Source: Saprospiraceae bacterium
Lineage (GTDB): Bacteria; Bacteroidota; Bacteroidia; Chitinophagales; Saprospiraceae
Direction: 5' to 3'
Assembly (NCBI GenBank): GCA_016715405.1
Contig: JADKAE010000026.1
Coordinates: 1 to 50,422 of the forward strand
DNA length: 50,422 nucleotides
Below the pieces are notes generated by a model. The model made no database searches, was not told the origin of the DNA, and saw only the letters and a list, made by a program, of their open reading frames with translations. Numbering within the stretch: position 1 is the first letter of the stretch; each line of letters opens with the position of its first letter. A program made the translations under genes and the position numbers. Below, piece by piece: positions 21,247-32,750 of this stretch.

Positions 21247-22743
21247 CTACTTGTACCTTTTGGGTTTCGACTTTTTCTTCGACTTAAAGGCGATACCGCT
21301 GGGTTCATCCGTAGGCGCACCCACGCGAACCATCGCACAACGGAAACCGATCGTGCGGTCGGCCTTGTCTTCGTCTTTAAAGCGGCGAGTACCCGGCGAG
21401 AGCCAGAAGGCGCGGTCGGCCCAGGAGCCGCCTTTGAAAACGCGGGCTTTGTCGCTGACAAGCGTGTGCTGGCCATAGTCGTAAAACGCCTGCGACTGCT
21501 GGTCGCCGTCGAGGAAGTTAAACGGCTGGCCTACTTTGTAGTTCTCGCGGTTGGCCACCTCGTCATCTTCTACGTAGCGGTATTTCACGCGGCCCAGGCT
21601 GTCTTTTTCAACAGGCTTGCCTTCTTCGTCCAATTGCTTCTGCTGGAACTTGTTACCGCGGAAGGGATTGAGGTCCTGGTTTTCAACGTCGCGCAGCGTC
21701 GTGCTGGTGAGCGGACGGTACACGTCGAGCGTCCATTCGTTCACGTTGCCGGCCATATCGTAGAGACCGTAATCATTGGGCGGATAAGAGCGTACTTGCG
21801 CCGTAGGACAGGCATTGTCGTTGAGGCGGCCGGCCATACCCATATAGTCGCCACCGCTGCGCTTGAAGTTAGCAAGAATAAAACCTTGCTGCTTGTCGCG
21901 CTTCTGGTAGCGCACCGTGTTGCCATTCCAGGCATAAATACGGCGGTCGCTGATCAATTCGTCTTTTTCCGAAACCTGGTTGCCACGAAGCGCCCAAGCG
22001 GCGTATTCCCACTCGGCTTCTGTAGGCAGTCGGTATTCGGGCAAGAGGATACCGTCTTCAAAACGCACGCGACGCTCGCCGCCGGTGCGAATATCTTTCA
22101 GGTTCTTGCGCACATTACCTTCGTATTGGCCTACGAGATAAGATTCCGAGTTGAAGTTGTCTTCGTCTTTTTGCTCCGGATTGGGATTGAGAATGCCCTT
22201 TTCGATAAGAATCATTTCGTTTACGCGGTCGGTACGCCACCTGCAGTAGTCATTGGCTTGCAACCACGACACACCCACTACGGGGTAATTGTCGTACGAA
22301 GGGTGGCGGAAGTAGGTTTCCACCATAGGCTCGTTGAAAGCCAGTTCGTCGCGCCATACGAGCGTATCGGGCAAAGCCTTCTGCAATACTTCAGGATACG
22401 ATTCACCGAATACGCGATCCACCCAAAACAGGTATTCGCGGTAGTAAGTGTTTGTAACCTCCGTTTCATCGATGTAAAAAGATGTTACGGTAACGCGGCG
22501 AGGAACGTTGTTCCAATCGTAGGTGACATCTTGATCGGTAATACCCATTGTAAAGGTACCACCCTCTATCAGTACGAGGTTGGGTCCTGTTGCCTGACCT
22601 TGATAATCCAGCTTTTCAAAGCCACCCCACTTTTGATCATTGTATTTCCAGCCGGTAGAACCGGAGCGCTCATTGCTACTGCATGCGCCGAGCAATAGCG
22701 CAACGACAACGAGGATGACGCCTGACTTCAACAGATTTTTCAT
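21247..22743 (-). CDS. gldJ: Gliding/T9SS lipoprotein GldJ
   Basis: Outer-membrane lipoprotein with a formylglycine-generating-enzyme-like (SUMF1) fold, required for gliding and for the type IX secretion apparatus. 498 residues. Lipoprotein signal with lipobox LLLGACSS, then the GldJ-type start TGWKYNDQKWGGFE, GLVxIEGGTFTMG-like PNLVLIEGGTFTMG, YDWNNVPRR, IDETEVTN, LPDTLVWRDEL, VVGVSWLQANDYCRWRTDRV, YRLPTEAEWEYAAW and the end GFRCAMVRVG. These segments distinguish it from the related GldK. Proximity to porU, porV and murF matches the arrangement known in Flavobacterium. Confidence 0.9.
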   Translation of the reverse strand: MKNLLKSGVILVVVALLLGACSSNERSGSTGWKYNDQKWGGFEKLDYQGQATGPNLVLIEGGTFTMGITDQDVTYDWNNVPRRVTVTSFYIDETEVTNTYYREYLFWVDRVFGESYPEVLQKALPDTLVWRDELAFNEPMVETYFRHPSYDNYPVVGVSWLQANDYCRWRTDRVNEMILIEKGILNPNPEQKDEDNFNSESYLVGQYEGNVRKNLKDIRTGGERRVRFEDGILLPEYRLPTEAEWEYAAWALRGNQVSEKDELISDRRIYAWNGNTVRYQKRDKQQGFILANFKRSGGDYMGMAGRLNDNACPTAQVRSYPPNDYGLYDMAGNVNEWTLDVYRPLTSTTLRDVENQDLNPFRGNKFQQKQLDEEGKPVEKDSLGRVKYRYVEDDEVANRENYKVGQPFNFLDGDQQSQAFYDYGQHTLVSDKARVFKGGSWADRAFWLSPGTRRFKDEDKADRTIGFRCAMVRVGAPTDEPSGIAFKSKKKSKPKRYK

Positions 22744-22775
22744 TACTTCAATAATTTGTTTTTAGAAACGACCAG

Positions 22776-22783
22776 CAAATATA
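22776..22783 (-). promoter_or_regulatory. Possible -7 box of gldJ
   Basis: TATATTTG on the minus strand, an exact match to TAnnTTTG, 33 bases before the gldJ start. No convincing -33 box was seen upstream. Confidence 0.4.
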
Positions 22784-22880
22784 GCGAAAAAGTGATTCCA
22801 TGCCATAGAGGCTTCGGTAGAGGAACTATTTTTCCAGACTTTAACATTTGTCAGTGAACTGACAACCCACAACCTACAAC

Positions 22881-23909
22881 CTAATTAAACATTTTAAAAC
22901 AATCGTTATACCGCGAAGCTCTCTTCTTGCGTGCCAATTCACGACTGTCGTCAAAATTAATGGTCAACGATACTTCGTGGGTGCCACCGGTTCCTCCCGG
23001 CGCCTGCGCCAACGGCGACAGGGTGAGGTCGTAGCTGTAGCCTATGCGCAAAACGCCTTTGCGAAAACCTAACATCACGATAGCTGCATCGGGGTTTGAC
23101 AGGGTGTGCCGATACCAGGCGCCTCCGAAAAATTGCCCGAAACCGGCGTATGCGCCCACATTAAACTGGCCGAAAGGCCCCTGTTTAATGAACATCGCAC
23201 TCGGGGATATAAACGCCGTATTACCCCTATTATTGCGACCGCCTAAGTTAAATTCCGCTCCGGCGTGTACGGTAATTCGCAGGGGTAAACCCGCATTGAG
23301 ATTTTCGTTGAGCTTAATGATACTCTCATCAGGCGTGTTGAGGTGCTTGACGGAAACGCCTCCGTAAAACGGCCCCCCATACGCCAACAAACCCGCCGAT
23401 ACGTCAAATACCGTGTTGTTGAGCCGCTCGGGCTGTAACTCCTGGCTGGGATTGGGGTTGCCGCTGCCGTCTACCGCACCCGTAAGCGGGTCGAGCTGAT
23501 CGCCAAACACCAGCCGGTTCCAGTCGATGACGGTCTGGATCAACCCGGCCTCTACGCCGAATTTGATGAAAAAATCATCGCTCGCCTGCAAACGATAACC
23601 ATACACCGCAGCCACCCTGTTGGTTTTATAAATGCCGTCGCCGGCAGCATCCGCACTTAACATCAACCCAAAGCCGCTATTCAGCGCTTCGATGGATTGC
23701 TCATACGTAGCCGCATAGGTAATATAGGCATTGGGAAAACCCGGATATTGGTTTCTGTAGTTGAGCGTAATCCTGGGTGCATTGGTTACTCCGGCAAAGG
23801 CCGGGTTCAAATGCAGCGGCGCTGCATAAAACTGGCTGAATACCGGATCTTGCGAAAATACAGGAACGCAGCCCGCCAGAATGATCATCACCATAAACCA
23901 CTTCTTCAT
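22881..23909 (-). CDS. PorP/SprF family T9SS outer-membrane protein
   Basis: A 342-residue outer-membrane beta-barrel of the PorP/SprF family. Members pair with particular secreted type B proteins or with the T9SS core. Signal peptide (MKKWFMVMIILAGCVPVFSQ), then the family signature QDPVFSQFYAAPLHLNPAF, LNYRNQYPGF and the C-terminal glycine- and aromatic-rich strands (GFRKGVLRIGYSYDLTLSPL, GTHEVSLTINF). A clear AAGGAG lies 4 bases before the ATG. It is divergent from porU. Which secreted protein it serves cannot be told from sequence. Confidence 0.92.
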   Translation of the reverse strand: MKKWFMVMIILAGCVPVFSQDPVFSQFYAAPLHLNPAFAGVTNAPRITLNYRNQYPGFPNAYITYAATYEQSIEALNSGFGLMLSADAAGDGIYKTNRVAAVYGYRLQASDDFFIKFGVEAGLIQTVIDWNRLVFGDQLDPLTGAVDGSGNPNPSQELQPERLNNTVFDVSAGLLAYGGPFYGGVSVKHLNTPDESIIKLNENLNAGLPLRITVHAGAEFNLGGRNNRGNTAFISPSAMFIKQGPFGQFNVGAYAGFGQFFGGAWYRHTLSNPDAAIVMLGFRKGVLRIGYSYDLTLSPLAQAPGGTGGTHEVSLTINFDDSRELARKKRASRYNDCFKMFN

Positions 23910-24090
23910 AACTCCTTCTCTTCAGTATGTATAATAACTGCCAATTCGCGGTTAAATTAATACCATAAGCCTTAATTTGCGAGATATTTGAGGCCAAAAA
24001 GTTGGTTAGCCGACCTTTTTTGAGGCTGGTACGTTAATAAGCAATAACCCCTATCTCACAACGTTTTTTTTGCAACTCAACGCGTAAGGT

Positions 24091-27000
24091 ATGAAACATT
24101 TGACGTTTACAGCTATAATTGCCGCCATATTAACGCCTTTTTGGCTGGACGCCCAAACCTCCGTATTAAACGAAAGCCTTAGCTGGCAATCGCAACCCGC
24201 CATGCTGCAAGCCGGCAATACCCAGCTTCAACGCTGGGGTTTTGAAGGCGCCGTTTTTGGAGAAGCCTACCCTTCCCTTCCTTACGTTCAACGCATCATT
24301 CCCCTCGCCGCCAATAGCACGTTGCAAGTGCAGGTCTTACGCGCTCAGTTTGAACCCTTCAACTGGCAACCCGCCCCCGGCGACGAAACCCAACTGTCCG
24401 AAACCCTGCAGTTTGTCACCAACGTATGGCGCAACCGCAATGATTTTTCCGGTGTGATTTCTTTTGTGCCTATTGTGAAGACCGGCAATGGCTACGAACG
24501 CCTGGTGAGCGCCGAATTACAGGTGTCGGCCCTCCCCTCTTCCACCGGCGCTGCTCGCGGCCCCAATAATACGACTCTGTCGGTACTCAGCGATGGCGAT
24601 ATTTATAAGATAGCCGTTTCACAAACGAGCGTCTACAAACTCACCTACGACTTCCTCAAAAACCAGCTGAAAATTAGCAACCTCGATAATATAGATCCCC
24701 GTACGATCAAAATATACGGCAACGGCGGCGGTATGCTGCCAACCGATGTAGCCGCCGACCGCCCCGACGACCTGGTGGAAAATGCCGTCTTCGTCGCCGG
24801 CGAAGCCGACGGCAAATTCGATGGCCAGGACTATATTCTCCTCTACGGCGAAGGCCCCGATAAATGGCGCTTTTTGACCAACGACGGCACGTTCGAGATG
24901 GTGAAAAATATTTACGATACCGAATCGTATTATTTTATAAAAATAGGCCCCGGCAACGGCCTGCGTGTAGCTCCCCAATCCAGCGAAACCAATACCTCTT
25001 TTACTTCTACGGCTTTTAACGACTTTGCCAGGCTGGAACAGGACAAACTCAATCTGCTCCACGAATGGAAAGACCTCGCGCAAGGCTCGGGCCAAAACTG
25101 GTTTGGCGACTACTTCCGGGTGGCCCGCGATTACGACTATCCCGGCGCCTTCCAGTTTCCCAACTTAATTACTACTTCCCCGGCCATCGTACATGCCAGG
25201 ATGGCCCTCCGCGCCACCAAACCCTCGCATTTCAGGATTCAATTAAATGGTACGGAGCTAATTAGCGAAATCGCAGCCGCCGTGTACGACCTCGATGACA
25301 ATAACCGCAATTACGCCAATACGGCCGTACTTACCGGCGAAGTCGCCCTCACTGACGCACAGGTTTCCGCCAAAGTCATATACCCCCAACCCGCCGGCGT
25401 AAGCGAAAGCGAAGGCTGGCTCGACTTCCTCCAACTCAACGTACGCCGCCAATTGCGAATGCACGGCGACCAAATGGCGTTCCGCGATGTAGAAACCATT
25501 AGCCAACCCGCCTCTGCCTACGTACTGGACAACGCCGGCGCCCAAATCCAGGTATGGGATATTACCAACCCGCTACAACCTAAATCGCAGCAGACTTCGC
25601 TCGAAGGCAGCCAACTCCGGTTTGGCGCGCCAGGCGGCGCCCTGCGCGAATTTATCGCTTTCGATAATGCCAAAAGTATCCCCGCTCCAACGGCCGTCGG
25701 GAAAATTGACAACCAAAACCTGCATGGTATTACCGAAACCGATATGATCATAATATATCACCCCGATTTTGAAAGCCAGGCCCAGCGACTGGCCCAGCAT
25801 CGCGCCGACCACAATGGGCTGAACGTCTCGCTGGCGCCCATCGAATCGGTGTATGCCGAATTCTCGTCGGGAAAACTGGACCCAACAGCTATCCGCGATT
25901 TTGCCCGAATGGTCTACGAACGAACCGACCGCTTTAAATACCTGCTGCTGTTGGGCGACGGCTCGTTTGATCCACGCGACATCTACGAATTGGGCAATAA
26001 TTTCGTGCCCACTTACCAACAGGATTCTTATAACCCCCTGTATGCTTTTCCTTCCGACGACTACTACGCCCTGTTCTCCAACGGCGGCAATTTCCAATCC
26101 GCTCAGCGGCATGATGAATATAGCCGTTGGACGCCTTCCCGTGAAAACCCCCGAAGAGGCAGAAAATGTGGTCAATAAACTGGTCGCCTACGACACTGAC
26201 CCCTCTATGCTTCGCGACTGGCGCAATCGCGTGCTGTTTGTCAGCGATGACGAAGACCTCAACCTCCATATTGACTCTGCCGATGCCATCGCAGTAGATG
26301 TCGGGCAGAATTTCCCCAATTACAATATCGACAAACTCTATATTGACGCATTCCCCCAGGAATCTACCCCCGCCGGCGACCGGTATTCACAGGTCAACCA
26401 GTCTATCGACCGCTCTATCTTCAAAGGACTGCTGGTAATGGCCTACCTGGGCCACGGCGGCCCCAAAGGCTGGGCACAGGAACGTATCCTGAATATCACG
26501 GAAATACAAGACTGGAATAATACCGACCGCCTGCCCTTGTTCCTCACGGCTACCTGCTCGTTTACCGGCTTCGACGACCCCGGTTTTGTCAGCGCAGGCG
26601 AAGAAACTATCCTCAACGCCAACGGCGGCGCTATCGGTCTGCTCAGCACCACCCGTGCCGTCTATGCCAACGAAAATGCACTGCTCACCGATGCAGCGCT
26701 TGTCAATTTATTTACAAAAGAAAATAACGCCATACCTAGCATCGGCGAAGCCATGCAGCACGCCAAAAACAGCTTCACCAGCCCCACCATCACCACCAAC
26801 TCCCGAAAATTCGCCCTCATCGGCGATCCGGCTATGGTGCTGGCAGTGCCCCGGTATGGCGTGTCTACTACCAAAATAAATACCCACGATGTCGCCGACG
26901 GCATTGCCGATACGCTGCGCGCACTGCAACGCGTAACGATTGAAGGCGTAGTAGTCGACGACAACGGCCTGCCCATGACCAATTTCAACGGGGTAGTGTA

Positions 27001-27946
27001 TCCCACTATTTATGATAAAACAGCTTCGGTGACTACGCTGGGGCAAGACGCAAGCAGCCGCGTGCGCAACTTTAACGTGCAGCGCAATATTCTGTTTAAA
27101 GGCCGCGCATCCGTGCAAAACGGCGCCTTCCGGTTTACGTTTGTCATTCCCAAGGATATCAATTATACCTTCGGACAAGGCAAAATTAGCTATTATGCCG
27201 CCGATGAATCGCGTTTGACTGACGCCGCAGGCGCTTACAGCAATATTATTATCGGCGGTACGCATCCCGAAGGACTGGCCGACGACCAGGGCCCGCTCGT
27301 CAACGTATTTATGAATACCGAAGATTTTGTGTTTGGAAGTATTACAAATGACAAGCCGGTGTTGCTCGTCAAATTACAGGACGACAACGGCATTAACGTG
27401 GCAGGCAATAGTATCGGCCACGACCTCGAAGGCGTACTCAACGACGACACCCAAAATTCGCTGCTGCTCAACGACTTCTACGAGGCTGAACTGGACGACT
27501 ATACCAAAGGCACGGTGCGGTATCCGCTGTCAAAGCTCCCCGAAGGCCGCCATAAGATTAGCGTAAAAGCCTGGGACGTGTCCAACAACTCAGGAGAAGG
27601 CCTCACTGAATTCGTGGTGGCTTCCTCCGAAGGCATCGCCCTGCAGCACGTGCTCAACTACCCCAACCCGTTTACTGATTATACCTGCTTTCAGTTCGAC
27701 CACAATTTGTACGGCCAGCAACTCGATGTGTTGATCCAAATTTACACCGTTTCTGGCCGGATGGTAAAAACTATCGACCACACCATGTTTTCCGACGGCG
27801 CCCTTCGCCGCGACGATTGTATCGCCTGGGATGGACGCGATGATTTTGGCGACCGCCTGGCCAAAGGTGTGTATTTATATAAGGTAAAAGTGCGCGCAAA
27901 TGCCGGAACAGGTAACATTAACGGAGAAAGTGCGTTTGAAAAATAG
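24091..27946 (+). CDS. porU: Type IX secretion sortase PorU (C25 gingipain family), one frame change
   Basis: Cell-surface cysteine protease that cuts the C-terminal sorting signal from T9SS cargo and attaches the protein to the surface. About 1285 residues after joining two frames near 26110-26125 (SNGGNFQSAQ, then MNIAVGRLPVKTPEEAENV). Signal peptide at 1-21. C25 peptidase domain about 550-930, with catalytic His in AYLGHGGPKGWAQE (about residue 786) and Cys in LTATCSFTGFDDP (about 820). The C-terminal domain is LNYPNPFTDYTCFQFDHN ... GRDDFGDRLAKGVYLYKVKV. PorV follows after 95 bases on the same strand. The shift is probably a sequencing error given those in essential genes here. Confidence 0.93.
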
Positions 27947-28003
27947 GTTATCTTAAAATAAGATGCCAAAATTTTCGTATAGTGAGTATGCAACATTAAA
28001 GCC

Positions 28004-28011
28004 TATATTTG
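28004..28011 (+). promoter_or_regulatory. Possible -7 box of porV
   Basis: TATATTTG, an exact match to TAnnTTTG, 30 bases before the porV start. This would let porV be transcribed apart from porU. No clear -33 box was seen. Confidence 0.4.
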
Positions 28012-28041
28012 CGAACAATTTTTGAAACGTAACGGATTCTC

Positions 28042-29252
28042 ATGAAAAGTATCTTACTCCAGCTATTTGCTGTCGCCCTGCTCTTTGCTGTCTCGGTCAC
28101 CGATGCCCAAGCCCAGTGCTTTAAAGGCGAAGACGGCAAATACTACAATCTCGACGGTACCCCCTGTATTAACGTTGTGGTCACTGCTGTGCCCTTCCTG
28201 CGCATCGTTGCCGACGCGCGTTCAGGCGCGATGGGTGACGTAGGTATCGGCCTCACCGCCGATCCCAATGCAATGCATTTCAATCCCTCCAAACTGGCAT
28301 TTGCGGAGAAAAAACTCAGCATCTCGGCCGTATACCCCCCTGGTTGCGCTCACTGGGCCTCAACGACGTATATCTGGCCTATCTGACCGGGTACTACAAA
28401 CTCGATGACCTGCAAACCCTGGGTTTTGGCCTGCGCTATTTTTCGCTGGGCAGCATCCAGTTTACTGATGTCAATGGCGAACCACTCAATACCGGGCGAC
28501 CCAACGAATTTGAACTCAGCGTAGCATACGCCCGTAAACTCGCCGACAAGCTTTCCGCCTCGGTGAGCGGTAAGTTGATCTACAGCAACCTGGCGGCAGG
28601 CCAACAGGTGGAAGGCGAAACGATAGAGCCAGGCGTAGCCGGCGCTGCCGATATCTCTTTCACTTATCGCACGCCTATCGACCTCAACCAGAAAGAATCT
28701 GACCTCACTATCGGTCTCGCATTTACCAATATCGGTTCCAAAATCACGTACACCCGCTCTATCGACCGCGATTTCCTTCCGGCCAACTTCGGCCTCGGCG
28801 CCGCCTGGGATATCCAACTCGATGACTACAATACACTGACTTTTGCCGCCGATATCAATAAACTGATGGTGCCCACGCCCTGCCAGGGCCCCGATTGCGA
28901 TACCGACGGCGACGGCCGCTCTCGATTACAAAGATTATTCTTCGATCAAAGGAATCTTCTCTTCGTTTGGCGATGCCCCCGAAGGAGCCGCCGAAGAAAT
29001 CGGCGAACGATGTACTCCGCAGGCGTAGAATATTGGTACGACCAGCAATTCGCCGTTCGCGCAGGTTATTTTAACGAAAACTCCCAAAAAGGTAACCGCA
29101 AGTATTTTACGGTAGGCTTGGGATTGCGCTACAATATTTTCGGCCTCAATTTCTCGTACCTCATCCCCACTACCAACCAACGCAACCCACTCGACAATAC
29201 GTTGCGTTTCTCGCTGCTGTTCGACTTCAGCGCTTTCGATGCCGAGAATTAA
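28042..29252 (+). CDS. porV: Type IX secretion outer-membrane protein PorV (LptO), three frame changes
   Basis: FadL-like barrel that works with PorU and shuttles cargo from the translocon to the attachment complex. About 403 residues. Signal peptide, then PFLRIVADARSGAMGDVGIG and DPNAMHFNPSKLAFAEKKLS, the conserved PorV start. A shift near 28345 moves to LRSLGLNDVYLAYLTGYY. Between about 28918 and 29008 the correct frame is another one (LDYKDYSSIKGIFSSFGDAP), then it returns at MYSAGVEYWYDQQFAVRAGY. The barrel ends NTLRFSLLFDF. The three short-range shifts leave every segment family-like, so the gene is probably intact in the organism. Confidence 0.92.
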
Positions 29253-29283
29253 TCCACGTTTTTTTCTTTTGTATAAAATAAAT

Positions 29284-29309
29284 GGGCTGTCTCCACAAGG
29301 AGGCAGCCC
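29284..29309. terminator. Hairpin shared by porV and rnpB ends
   Basis: GGGCTGTCTCC pairs with GGAGGCAGCCC around a short loop. It lies 31 bases past the porV stop and 6 bases past the 3' end of RNase P RNA on the other strand, so it can end both convergent transcripts. Confidence 0.8.
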
Positions 29310-29315
29310 ATATAT

Positions 29316-29718
29316 TGTAAGCCTGTAAGCCGGATTCTGTCCCCTGCTTGCGCAGGTCCTCTATCATTTATCTACCCCCGCCGTCACCAACGTGGTGTAT
29401 CTGCCTACCCCCCCCGACTTTCAGTAGAAAAACAGGCGAGCAACCCGTCGAACTCCGCAGAGTTCATCGAGGTGTACATGGCATTTCAACCCACGGGGTT
29501 TATCCACGGAATAAGTTGCCCTACCCCGGCGTGCGCTCTTACCGCACGATTTCACCCTTACCTGCCGCCGAAGCGGCATCGGCGGTATCTTTTCTGTGAC
29601 ACTTTCCGTCTCCCGCCTTGCAGCGAAAGCCCATCCGTTAGATGGCGTGGCGCTCGTTATCCGGACTTTCTCATTTCCACCCCCGAAAGGGCGAAACCGC
29701 GATAGAGCAGCTTACAAT
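29316..29718 (-). ncRNA. rnpB: RNase P RNA, bacterial type A
   Basis: Catalytic RNA that matures tRNA 5' ends. On the minus strand the 5' TTGTAAGC pairs with 3' GCTTACAA to form helix P1. The universal core GAGAAAGTCCGGATAACG, GGCGGGAGACGGAAAGTG, the CACAGAAA of CR-II/III, and the conserved 3' CAGAATCCGGCTTAC are all present. Length of about 400 bases is typical. A -7 box sits 4 bases upstream of the 5' end and a hairpin follows the 3' end. Confidence 0.95.
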
Positions 29719-29722
29719 ACCC

Positions 29723-29730
29723 CAAAGATA
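29723..29730 (-). promoter_or_regulatory. -7 box of rnpB
   Basis: TATCTTTG on the minus strand, matching TAnnTTTG, placed 4 bases before the structural 5' end of RNase P RNA. The fixed RNA end makes this the best-supported promoter in the window. A -33 box is not clear. Confidence 0.6.
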
Positions 29731-29782
29731 GCTGTTTTCGCAATCAGCAGTTAGCGATCTGTGTTTAACCCCTTGCAACCTT

Positions 29783-32750
29783 TTGCCCTTTCAGCGTATA
29801 AAACCCCTGTACGAAAAGTGCTTTTCATCATTTTCCCCCTTGCCCGTGTTCAGACAAACGCTATATGCTAAAATTGTATTACTGACAACCTGTTTGGTTG
29901 GCTTGATACTATATGCCGGCATTAGCCTGTTATCGCCCAAAGAAGCCGCCCGGCGCGACTTGCAAAACGCTTTCCATCGGGCAGAGAGCCAGATTAACAA
30001 ATTTCAACAGACCTGGAATTCCCAGCCCGATTGGGTATACCATGCCCGCGAAGTCTTAATATCTTCCGGCAAAGATGTAGCGCCCTTTTCGCTTTGGCTT
30101 TATCAGCGCGACAGCCTCTTGGCCTGGTCAAAAGAAGACAGGGTGTTTCCGGGTGATATTACCTCGCGTATAGACACCTTGCCCTCCCTCCTGGTCGACT
30201 CGCTGGGAGAAGATTGGTATGCCTGCTGGTCAAAAAGCTTGCCTGCCGGTTATTACCTCATTGCCACTTTACCCCTCACAAAAGCCCATTTGCCCTTACC
30301 GCAGGGCTGGCAATTTAGTCGGGATAAACAGCCCCTGTTCCTCTCCTCCCTTTCAGGAAAACAGCTTTGTTATATTAAGACGCCCGATATTTGGTTGCCT
30401 CCGCATTTACGCATCATCACCGTAATAGTGCTCGGCTTGCTTTCGCTGGCGGCTGTGGTAAGCGCTAATGCCTGGGCCAATGTGTTGGCCAGGTCTGACA
30501 AAAACTGGGAAGGCCTTGCAATTAGCTGTCTTACGACTTGTGGCATTATGTTAGGCTGGCAAGTATTTGCGCAAACGGCCGGATGGGAGATATGGACGTT
30601 CTTCAAACCTATGGCTTCATTGCCCAGGCCTTTGTGCACCCCGGCGCAATGGGTGATCGCAACGCTGCTGTTACTTTGGATAAGCGCATTATTTAATCGC
30701 ATAAAGCAGCCTGAGAAAGTAATAGCTCAATCAACCGGCGTGCTGACCAGTTTGCTGCTCATCCAGGGACTTTGTGCCGGCATCATGTGGAGTTATTTGT
30801 ATAGCTGGGGCCGGTTATTACAAGATGCCAATATACATCTGCAGGCAAGCACCATCTTTGAAATCCCGCCATTGGGAATCGCAATTGTCGCCTGTGGCCT
30901 GCTCATGGCGATTACGGTGTTCATCCTGGTACACCGCCTTCAAACCGGATTAATATTTGTAGTCAAATCACTCTCCATGCGCTTATCGACGGCTGCGGCA
31001 ATCGCCGTAGGCGCCGCCCTGTTGCTGCCTTCTTCTGTGCTTAACCTATCTATGCTGGAGCTGGGCCTGGTTGTGTTTTTATTCCTGGTGTTTTTTGATT
31101 TGTACGTTGATCAGAAAGCTCCCGGGCTGATATGGCTTTTTGTTTGGATTGCGCTTATCGCCGCTTTTTGCGCAGCCTTTACGCACAACACATTGTTGTA
31201 TAGCGCCAACCAACCGGATATATCGCCTTATCCGGGTGTTATGCCGCTTTTTTCCCTTTCTTTTTCCCTACTCGTTGGATTGGTAATCGGACTGCTATCA
31301 ATTAACCACTACACACAAACCATTTCTTCCCTGTTTAATGGGTTAAAACCATCGCTGCGCCACCGCCTTCAGCAATACCTTATAGTGTATACGCTGCTGG
31401 GGTTTGCATTCATAGGATGGGTAACGGGTAGTTATTTTAAAGAATCTACTTCCCAGCTCAACCAGCTTCGTCGCGAAGAAAAGATCAACAACTTGTTGGC
31501 TACCGTAAGGTATGTAGCGCCTCAGGTCGTTAAAAAGGAATTGCCCTCACTGGCAGCAAATTATAACGCCATTTTGGGTCTGTATTCTGCCCAAGGCCTC
31601 TTGCAGCAAACCGCCACAGTCCCCGGCGTTCATCCCAACAGCCTCTTGCCAGTGATGCCTCCTCAATTTCTCCTTGCCGATACCAGCGCGATGAACTACC
31701 TGTTTCGAACCGATCAAAGCACTTTTATTCCGGTTAGCGAAAAAGGAGGTAAAGTACTGGCGTATGTAGGCCTGAGTGAGGAGTCAGCAGAAATACAGCT
31801 AAACACTTATTTTTATCCACTACTGGAAACCTTCCTCACCCTGTATATTTTCCTTTTGCTGGCATCTGGAGGAGTAGCATTCGCGATGTCAAATTCTATT
31901 ACAAAACCCATTGAACAGATCGGAGATAAACTGGGTCGCGTACAATTGGGGCAAAATGAATTGCTCGAATGGCATACCCGCGATGAGATTGGCGAATTGG
32001 TAGCCCAATACAACGCAATGATCGCCAAATTGGAAGACAGCGCCCGGCAATTGAAGTTGTCGGAACGCGAAGGCGCCTGGCGCGAAATGGCCAAACAGGT
32101 AGCCCACGAAATCAAAAACCCGCTCACACCCATGAAACTCAGCGTTCAGCTCCTGCAACACGCCGTGAAAACCCGCCCCGAAGAAGCCAACCAACTGATG
32201 ACGCGCACCGCCCAAACGCTGATCGAACAAATTGACAACCTGGCCCGCATTGCCAGCGAATTTTTCTCATTTTGCACAAATGCCCCGCCCCGAAAACGAA
32301 GAATGCAACCTCAACCTGATCGTACAAGCCGTAGGCGATTTATTTGGCAAAAGCCAACCCGAACACGGCGTAGCTATTACCTGCCAACTCCCCCCCACCC
32401 CACTCCTCGTTTTTGCCGATAGAAGCCAGCTCCTGCGCGTGCTCAATAACCTCGTTAAAAATGCTATCCAGGCCATCCCCGACGGAAAACAGGGCATCGT
32501 CAATATATCACTGGTACAACAAGATCACAAAGCGGTTATAACGGTAGCCGATAACGGCGAGGGCATTCCCGATGAATTGCAGGAAAAAGTGTTTTTTCCC
32601 AATTTTACTACCAAATCCTCCGGCATGGGCCTCGGCCTCGCTATGTCTAAAAATATTGTCGAAGCCGCCGGCGGCAACCTCTATTTTTTTACCGAAAAAG
32701 ATAAAGGCACCTCCTTTTTTGTGGAATTGCCCCTGCTGAATGACGAATGA
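29783..32750 (+). CDS. NtrY-like multi-pass membrane histidine kinase, one frame change
   Basis: Membrane sensor kinase of about 988 residues. A membrane helix near 30-50 precedes a periplasmic part, then about nine further helices (about 210-520), a second sensor loop, a final helix at about 685-705 and a HAMP domain (SITKPIEQIGDKLGRVQLGQ). HisKA has the phospho-histidine in QVAHEIKNPLTPMKLSVQLL. After one extra T in the T5 run at 32261-32265 the frame continues with FAQMPRPENEECNLNLIVQA and the ATPase (NNLVKNAIQAIPDG, VADNGEGIPDELQEKVF, GMGLGLAMSKNIVEAAGG). The frame opens with TTG at 29783; GTG at 29846 is an alternative that starts closer to the first helix. No response regulator is adjacent. 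Its last codons (NDE, stop) lie in a repeat array. Confidence 0.88.

Noticed and set aside
21466..22698. 410-codon plus-strand frame
   Set aside because: It is antisense to gldJ, whose motifs and lipobox are clear; the antisense product is Val/Arg-rich without known motifs.
28042..28386. Short separate protein before a second barrel protein
   Set aside because: Both parts align head to tail with one PorV; a one-base error joins them.
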